Source: Pagrus major
Lineage: Eukaryota; Chordata; Actinopteri; Spariformes; Sparidae
DNA length: 64,000 nt
Reading direction: 5' to 3'
Assembly (NCBI RefSeq): GCF_040436345.1
Contig: NC_133227.1
Location: 23,186,671-23,250,670 of the forward strand
Shown: positions 58,430-64,000 of the stretch, piece by piece
Layout: each line of letters starts with the position of its first letter
Numbering within the stretch: position 1 is the stretch's first letter
Made by a program: the position numbers and the translations under genes
The notes under the pieces: generated by a model
What the model was told of the DNA's origin: nothing
What the model saw: only the letters and a program-made list of their open reading frames with translations
Databases searched by the model: none

Positions 58430-58673
58430 TATAGTCGCTATAAAAAAGTATTCACCCCTTTAATTGTTTTCCTGTTTTAATGCTTTTATAAATGGAATCA
58501 TGGTCAATATACAAAACAAAACATTTACAAAATATATATACATAGTACATAAATGTAAAATATGTGATTGCATAAGTATTCACCCCCTTCAAGTCAGTAT
58601 TTAGTAGATGAGACTTTTGGCCTCAATCACAGCACTGAGTCTGTGTGGATTGGTCTCAATCAAGCTTGCACAT
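58430..58673. mobile_element. Tc1-like transposon fragment, outer part
   Basis: It contains TATAAAAAAGTATTCACCCC, a second GCATAAGTATTCACCCCCTT, and GCACTGAGTCTGTGTGGATTGG. I know this text from fish Tc1-like elements. It continues logically into 60236-60450 on the far side of the inserted TIR element. Confidence 0.7.
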
Positions 58674-60235
58674 CAGGGCCCAGTATTTCAAAAGTGATCT
58701 GACAGGATTATCCTGGTCGGATTGGATTAAATCTAGATCTGATCTGAAAACTGGGTATTTCAACACAGATCCAGAGAATCCTGATCCTGAAGATCAGGAT
58801 TCAGCTCTGGTAATCCAATCCTCCCTTGAATCCAGATAAAAGGCTGGATTTGGGTATTTCAAAACGCAAGGCAGATATCTGGATCAACTTGATACCAAAA
58901 TTTCAGGATCACTTGAATCGCACCTCAGAGGTGGATTTGACTTGGATTGACAAAGTCTCAGCTCCACTTCTCCTAGATATTGTTACTCAAGATGTTCATT
59001 ACACTTAATCTAAAGTGTTAGTGTTTTACTTTTAACAAGTAATTAAAGTAATTGTAAGAAATTTAAAGCATAGTAAAATATTTTTGACCACACTTCCTGA
59101 AACTGCTGTAAATTAAAGTAACAATTACAGACCTATTTCTCAAATTCTAGTTCACCGAACATTGTAACTTGCATGTACCAAAACATCAGAGAAAGACCAC
59201 AGGAATGCAGGGTCCAAACAAAGTTTAATTCCAACAAAACAAAGACATTTCAAATAATGTGGCCACTAACAAAACAGGGACCTAACCCATCTCAGAGGTT
59301 AGAAGTTATAGAGAAGTAATAGTTTTATTTTCAGTTCCGTTTTTTCTTTGCTGAAGCAGCGTCAGCTTTATTTGTTCGTTGGCCAGTTCAATTTGTTTGA
59401 CCGCCCTCTCGGTCTCCATTTTGAGGAGCTTTTCATAGGCGTCCTCATCACCAGCATGCCTCTTCTGTCTCCGTCTCTCTGGCGCTGGCTCTGGCCCACG
59501 AACCTCATGTGGTGGATCGGGTGGAGCAATGCTGGCACTTGTTGATGGTTCACCCTCTGGATCCTCCACAGGTGTGAGAAACACACTCAGACGAGAGGTT
59601 GAGTGGCTCTGAAAGTAGAAGGTGTATGAGTATCTTAATCCACAATCCCAAATTGTGTTTATGTACACAAAAACATGATATCATCACCAGCATTACTGTA
59701 GCATTCTGACACTTCTGAACCAACCGTATAGTTAATACTCATACTGTGTAGCGTTATGTTTTCTAAGTACTGCAGCAGGTCTGTACACTGTGGCCTCTTT
59801 ATAAGTCTGCTGTGTTGCCAATGACGTCACGCTAATGATAGCCCGCGAGCTGCTTAACACACAAGTCAATGGAGCCGGGTTAGCTCCCGTTAGCACGGCC
59901 GCGGCTCAATTACAGATCGCTACGGCCTGGTTTTAATAAGGTGACAGTTCAAATAGTTGGCTTGCATGATATGTTGGTTGGCGTTCGTATGGTCTTAAAA
60001 CCGCTACACATTAGACAACAGTAAACTTACACTTTTGACGTGAAAGTCGCGCTCAGCTACTCCTTTCGTGAAGTAGTCCGCCATGTTTCAGATCCCGGAG
60101 GCGGAGACTTGAGATTTGGAAATCCGTATCCGGCCAGGTCGGGATCACGGTGATCCACCCTGCCAGTGTTTTGAAATACTCAGATAAAGTCAGCAGGATC
60201 ATCGTGATCCTGAAGTTTTGAAATACTTGGCCCTG
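58674..60235. mobile_element. 1.56-kb TIR element (Harbinger-like) inserted into a Tc1-like copy
   Basis: The left end CAGGGCCCAGTATTTCAAAA (58674-58693) matches the reverse complement of the right end (60216-60235) with one mismatch. GTATTTCAA motifs recur inside both ends (about 58756, 58854, 60170), giving subterminal repeats. Flanking Tc1 sequence on the two sides joins up when the element is removed. The only coding potential is a two-exon - strand ORF resembling the accessory (Myb/SANT-type) protein of Harbinger elements. No DDE transposase is present, so the element is non-autonomous. Family assignment is inference. Confidence 0.75.
59306..60084 (-). pseudogene. Remnant Harbinger-type accessory protein ORF
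   Basis: A short first exon begins at 60084 with MADYFTKGVAERDFHVKS and ends at a good donor (GTAAGT, 60030). A terminal exon (59306-59608) follows acceptor CTACTTTCAG. It encodes a Pro/Glu-rich linker, a basic RRRQKRH patch and a helix EKLLKMETERAVKQIELANE, typical of the C-terminus of MADF/Myb-SANT proteins from Harbinger elements. The DNA-binding domain normally between these parts is absent in this copy. Whether the two exons are ever joined is unknown. Confidence 0.4.
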
Positions 60236-60450
60236 GACATTCACCCTGTTGTCTTTAAACAAGTCCTGTGTAGCTTCCGCTGTATACTTTGGGTCATTGT
60301 CTTGCTGGAAAATAAATCTTCTCCCAAGTCTTAGTTCTCTTGCAGACTGAATCAGGTTGTCCTCCAGGATCTCACTATATCTTGCTGTATTCATTTTACC
60401 CTCTACCATTACAAGACTTCCAGGGCCTGCTGCTGAGAAGCATCCCCCCA
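60236..60450 (-). pseudogene. Tc1-like transposase fragment
   Basis: The - strand encodes VEGKMNTARYSEILEDNL, then LRLGRRFIFQQDNDPKYTAE and LFKDN, the region around the second catalytic Asp (in QQDNDPKYT) of Tc1/mariner DD34E transposases. The N-terminal half is missing; the sequence breaks into the 30-bp minisatellite at about 60450. The C-terminal end is cut by the TIR element insertion at 60235. It is not functional. Confidence 0.88.
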
Positions 60451-60902
60451 GCTCCTCTGAGCATGAACCTTCATCATCCAGCTCCTCTGAGCATGAACCT
60501 CCATCGTCCAGCTCCTCTGAGCATGAACCTTCATCATCCAGCTCCTCTGAGGCTGAACCTTCATCGTCCAGCTCCTCTGAGGCTGAACCTTCATCATCCA
60601 GCTCCTCTGAGCATGAACCTTCATCATCCAGCTCCTCTGAGCCTGAACCTTCATCATCCAGCTCCTCTGAGCCCGAACCTTCATCGTCCAGCTCCTGTGA
60701 GGCTGAACCTTCATCATCCAGCTCCTCTGAGCATGAACCTTCATCATCCAGCTCCTCTGAGCCCGAACCTTCATCATCCAGCTCCTCTGAGCATGAACCT
60801 TCATCATCCAGCTCCTCTGAGCATGAACCTCCATCGTCCAGCTCCTCTGAGCCCGAACCTTCATCGTCCAGCTCCTGTGAGGCTGAACCTTCATCGTCCA
60901 GC
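60451..60902. repeat. 30-bp minisatellite, copy B (15 units)
   Basis: The same unit as array A (AGCTCCTCTGAGCATGAACC plus TTCATCATCC here), with GCATGAA variants more common. On the - strand it reads SEELDDEGS repeats, fusing in frame with the Tc1 fragment into a 333-aa ORF that is not a gene. Confidence 0.95.
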
Positions 60903-60907
60903 CTGAA

Positions 60908-61375
60908 TTTGTTGAGCTGCTGTATTATAGCAGAACTCAGCTGGAAACATAATGTTGCTATCAAAACTTTTATATTGTTGTAAAGTCTGATGATGGAATC
61001 TGTCTGTATATTCATTGTTTTTCTCTGCTGTGTTTTCTGTTCACTAAGAGCCAAGTTTAGACTTTCTTCTTCCTGTCTCTGTAAAAAAAAAGTCCAGTGA
61101 ATTGTTTAATTAAGTAATTAACAACATGCATCCATGCTTTCTCTAAAACTAACATCCTGTTCGCAGGCTCACGGTAGATGGAGTCTATCCCAGCATGCAG
61201 CAGCAGCACCACCGCCTGGAGAAAAGCCTGACTTACAGTTAGTGAGGTGAGAAATATTCAGATCCTTCACATAAAGAAACTCACTTAAAAGTGTCATTAT
61301 TGGTGAATTCAGGCCACAGAGGGAAGAGGACTCAAATACAAACACACGCAGACACACAAAGGCAGGTAGAATGAC
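60908..61375. repeat. Duplicated segment, copy B
   Basis: Near-identical to 51930-52460, directly downstream of array B as copy A is downstream of array A. Differences include a CTTCTTCCTGTCTCTGTAAAAA insert near 61065 and the missing ~85 bp. Confidence 0.9.
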
Positions 61376-61604
61376 GGGAAACTGACTGACGGCAACTGTC
61401 AGGAAATCCAAGAGGGCCGTTGGACCTCATGGGACCCAATTTCAGAGAGATTTGTGCAGTAGTCAATGGAGTAGAGACAAATCACTTATTTAATTCTTTT
61501 TGAACTGTGTCATGAATCACAAATATGCTGTTTGTCAATTAAAAAGATCACTTTTCAAGTCAATAAAGTAGCTGTTTATCGTAAAGATAATAGATAAACA
61601 TTTA

Positions 61605-61720
61605 TGTTGATGAAGGTGCTCAGTCGTCCGGGTCATGATTATTCTAAGTGCTGTATCGTATGCAACTGGACTTCTTCAGTTCAAACTAACTGGAGGGGAG
61701 TTGCAGGCTTTTAAACCCTG
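61605..61720. mobile_element. Dispersed repeat fragment (retroelement 3' end style)
   Basis: GTTGATGAAGGTGCTCAGTC is followed by a CCGGGTCATG block and CAACTGGACTTCTTCAGTTC. This text is familiar to me from the 3' ends of a common fish retroelement. No ORF remains. Confidence 0.4.
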
Positions 61721-62679
61721 TGGTGGAGTGTCTTTACAGAGTCGTTAAGGACACGTGTGAGCTCTGAGTTCACAATAAAAATCTAGTTTTGACAGTGTAG
61801 TTTGTCAGTTCAGCGAGCTCCTAATATACAGGAGCAGCTCTACAATGTTTAAGTTACGGGTTTTGGTGACTGTTCATCGAGAAGACTTCACTAACGCGAC
61901 TGCTGGCTGCGTAGTCTTTGTAATGACGTATTTTCACAGTCTGATATTTTCTTTTGTCTTATGACAAACTGCGACTTTGTCAAATTAAAAAATGATCTTT
62001 AAAATTGACAAACATCGTATGTGTGATTCGAGACACAATTCAAATGGGATCAAACAATTGTTCGTTTCCTTCCATTCACTACCATTCAAAGTGTTTCCCA
62101 GTGTTGAAGTGTGTTTAAATGTGTAATAAATCCCAGCAAATGTAAACCTGTTTTGCAGTAGTTAGTGTTGCTGTTCTAATAAATTGTGGTTACTGTTGTG
62201 GTTGAAGACATCTTTGCACTATGAGTCATTCATAAGGTTGACGACATCCTTCCTGTGTGGTTACAGTTGTCACCTGTTAGTACAGAACAGGTTAGTAATG
62301 GTGTAGTCTGTGGTCCTATAACCTGGAAATCAGTTTGCATTTTTGCACGTCCAGTTCTCTCGTCTCAAAACACATCATTTTCCTTTAGCTCATTTAGCTT
62401 TTTTTCAGCTAAATGAGACGACAGACGTTGTAACGTCATCACACCGAACACAGAGACTCACCTACTCACTAGTTCGTCTTTACAGGCCGACTTTAGTTAC
62501 AAACTATTCTAACTCTACAACTTGTAGATTGATCAGTTTATAGAAAACATGTATAGTAATTGTGTAGTAAGACGCTTAGTGGTGGTGACATTTAAGTCAT
62601 GTGACCTTGATGTAGTCTGTTTATAGCCTAACATTAACTTTTTTAATTTACGCTACAGAACATGTTAGTATCATAAACT

Positions 62680-62960
62680 TGTGTTTGATACAGAGCTTAT
62701 TTTTGGCGATATCTAAAAATCCAATTTTAAAAATCCCATAGGCTTTTTATCGAGGGAACCAGCGTGCGCTAACTTCTGGGTTAGCCTGCACAAATACGTC
62801 ATCGCTACACCACTCTATTCGTGAGCGTTGGAGAAAACCAAAAGTACTTGGAGTAGTACATCTCTCTCTCCATGATTTTTTGCTATAAGAAACCCATACC
62901 TGCGAAAATATGATGAATTCTTTATACACAATACATATCAATAATTTTCTCTGCATATAT
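62680..62960. mobile_element. Probable degraded dispersed repeat
   Basis: The block GGCTTTTTATCGAGGGAACC through TACGTCATCGCTACACCACT resembles dispersed fish transposon sequence. It gives a 69-aa reverse ORF without known domains. Ends are not resolved. Confidence 0.3.
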
Positions 62961-64000
62961 GTAGAGTTTGTACATGTATGTTAATAATGATGTATGTGTC
63001 AAAATATGAAGGACGACAATCACAGGTGTGGAGCTCTTCTTCTTATACATTCAGTTTTATTTTCTTTATTATTAAACTGTTTTATTTTAATGTAATTTAT
63101 TATGTTTCTTTTTTTTCTGTTCTTCTCTGACTTTATTGTTTCATGTATTTCACTGTTGTGGATGGTGAGACACCTGCACACAGAGTGCAGAGGAAATACT
63201 ATAACAAGGCACGCAGTTAGAAAAGAAAGTGAACTATTGAGAAAATGCTCGTACTCTGAAGTCAGCTATAAATAATTAAAATTGAAGTTTGGTGTTAGAC
63301 TGCAAAGGAACTAAGAAATGTAAATCAGATGTATAATTGTTCTCCGGGTGAGAATATGAAGTTGTGTGTTTGTGGCTCCAGTGAAGCTCGACAGAATTTG
63401 AATTAAAGTTTCTGTTTTGTGTCGACTGTCAGCCTGAATAAAAGTATTCGCACCTAATTTAGCTCCATGTGAACAAACTGAAACAATGTGGTCTTGAGGT
63501 TGGTTCAAAGTTTCTGATCTCGTTTCCTGCTTCACTGTTTGTGAGTCGGCTTCGTCGCTCAGACAGGTAGGACCAAAACTCTGAACATCTTTACCCCAAC
63601 ATTTTACAGATTATATATCTGTGTTCTGAGTTAATCCGAGATAGACAAATTCAGACTTTTTTTATTTAAGTAAAAGTAGAAATACCAAGATTTAAAAATA
63701 ATTAGTTAAAAATTTTTGCATTTAAAGTATGTTCGTATTATCAGCAGATAATACGACTATTATACAGTGCAAGTACTCAATTTACAGCCGAAATGAGCCC
63801 ATTATATTTTATTTAATATTCTATAATCATTATTGATGCATTAACATGTAGCAACAAAATAGTTTATTTTACTCATTTTATATCGTTTCAGTTGGATTAT
63901 TTTATTGTGTCACAGTTTTGTTTTTATGTAAAATCCTGTAATTAAAGGGGCTCTATGTAACAATTTGTTGCCATTTAAATGTATTAATCACTTTTTTATC

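Larger units (their letters stand above)
61376..64000. other. Right-hand intergenic stretch
   Basis: No exon that I can support. It contains a dispersed-repeat piece at about 61605-61720, a second at about 62680-62960, and AT-rich sequence with AAGTAAAAGTA-type repeat remnants near 63665-63780. Confidence 0.5.

Noticed and set aside
60053-61054. 333-aa - strand ORF joining SEELDDEG repeats with a transposase-like stretch
   Set aside because: It is a chance read-through of duplicated flank, minisatellite, broken Tc1 fragment and the end of the TIR element.

Overview
This is vertebrate nuclear DNA, almost certainly from a teleost fish and probably a spiny-rayed one. The evidence is split genes with GT-AG introns and recognisable vertebrate proteins, dense CA/TG and AT microsatellites, many intronic minisatellites, Tc1-like and TIR transposons, tRNA-derived SINEs, and an AIG1/GIMAP GTPase with two domains. 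There are no bacterial operons, CRISPR arrays or phage genes.

Layout. 1-4928 is intron or 5' flank of a dachshund (dach) gene. Exons of its C-terminal half lie on the + strand at 4929-9753; its N-terminal (DachBox-N) exons are outside the window. 9754-14810 is its 3' region, with degenerate repeats and a 560-bp TA/CA tract. Three genes then run on the - strand. ik (RED, splicing factor) is at 14811-22227 with 20 coding exons and a predicted 542 aa. ndufa2 (complex I subunit) is at 23493-25065 with 3 exons and 100 aa. A procollagen N-proteinase of the ADAMTS2/3/14 clade is at 28317-50401 with 25 coding exons and 1407 aa. I chained the exons by splice-site phase, and every junction in ik, ndufa2 and adamts closes in frame. 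The pairing of ik and ndufa2 matches human 5q31. ADAMTS2 lies on human 5q35, which favours adamts2, but the paralogue is not proven.

50402-64000 is a rearranged, transposon-rich stretch. It holds two 30-bp minisatellites about 9.5 kb apart, each followed by the same ~450-bp duplicated flank, and a - strand GIMAP-type gene (54547-56133, 431 aa, two AIG1 domains). An ISRE-like motif lies upstream of that gene. A 1.56-kb TIR element with a Harbinger-accessory-like ORF is inserted inside a broken Tc1-like element.

The most unusual signal is tandem duplication centred on 5' splice sites. The adamts exon 7 donor is carried in about a dozen 93-bp units (31 codons, frame kept). The donor of one dach exon is triplicated in 36-bp units (12 codons, frame kept). 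The adamts exon 1 and exon 20 donors have single degraded duplicates. The genes are otherwise ordinary; the arrays and nested mobile elements are the accessory content.
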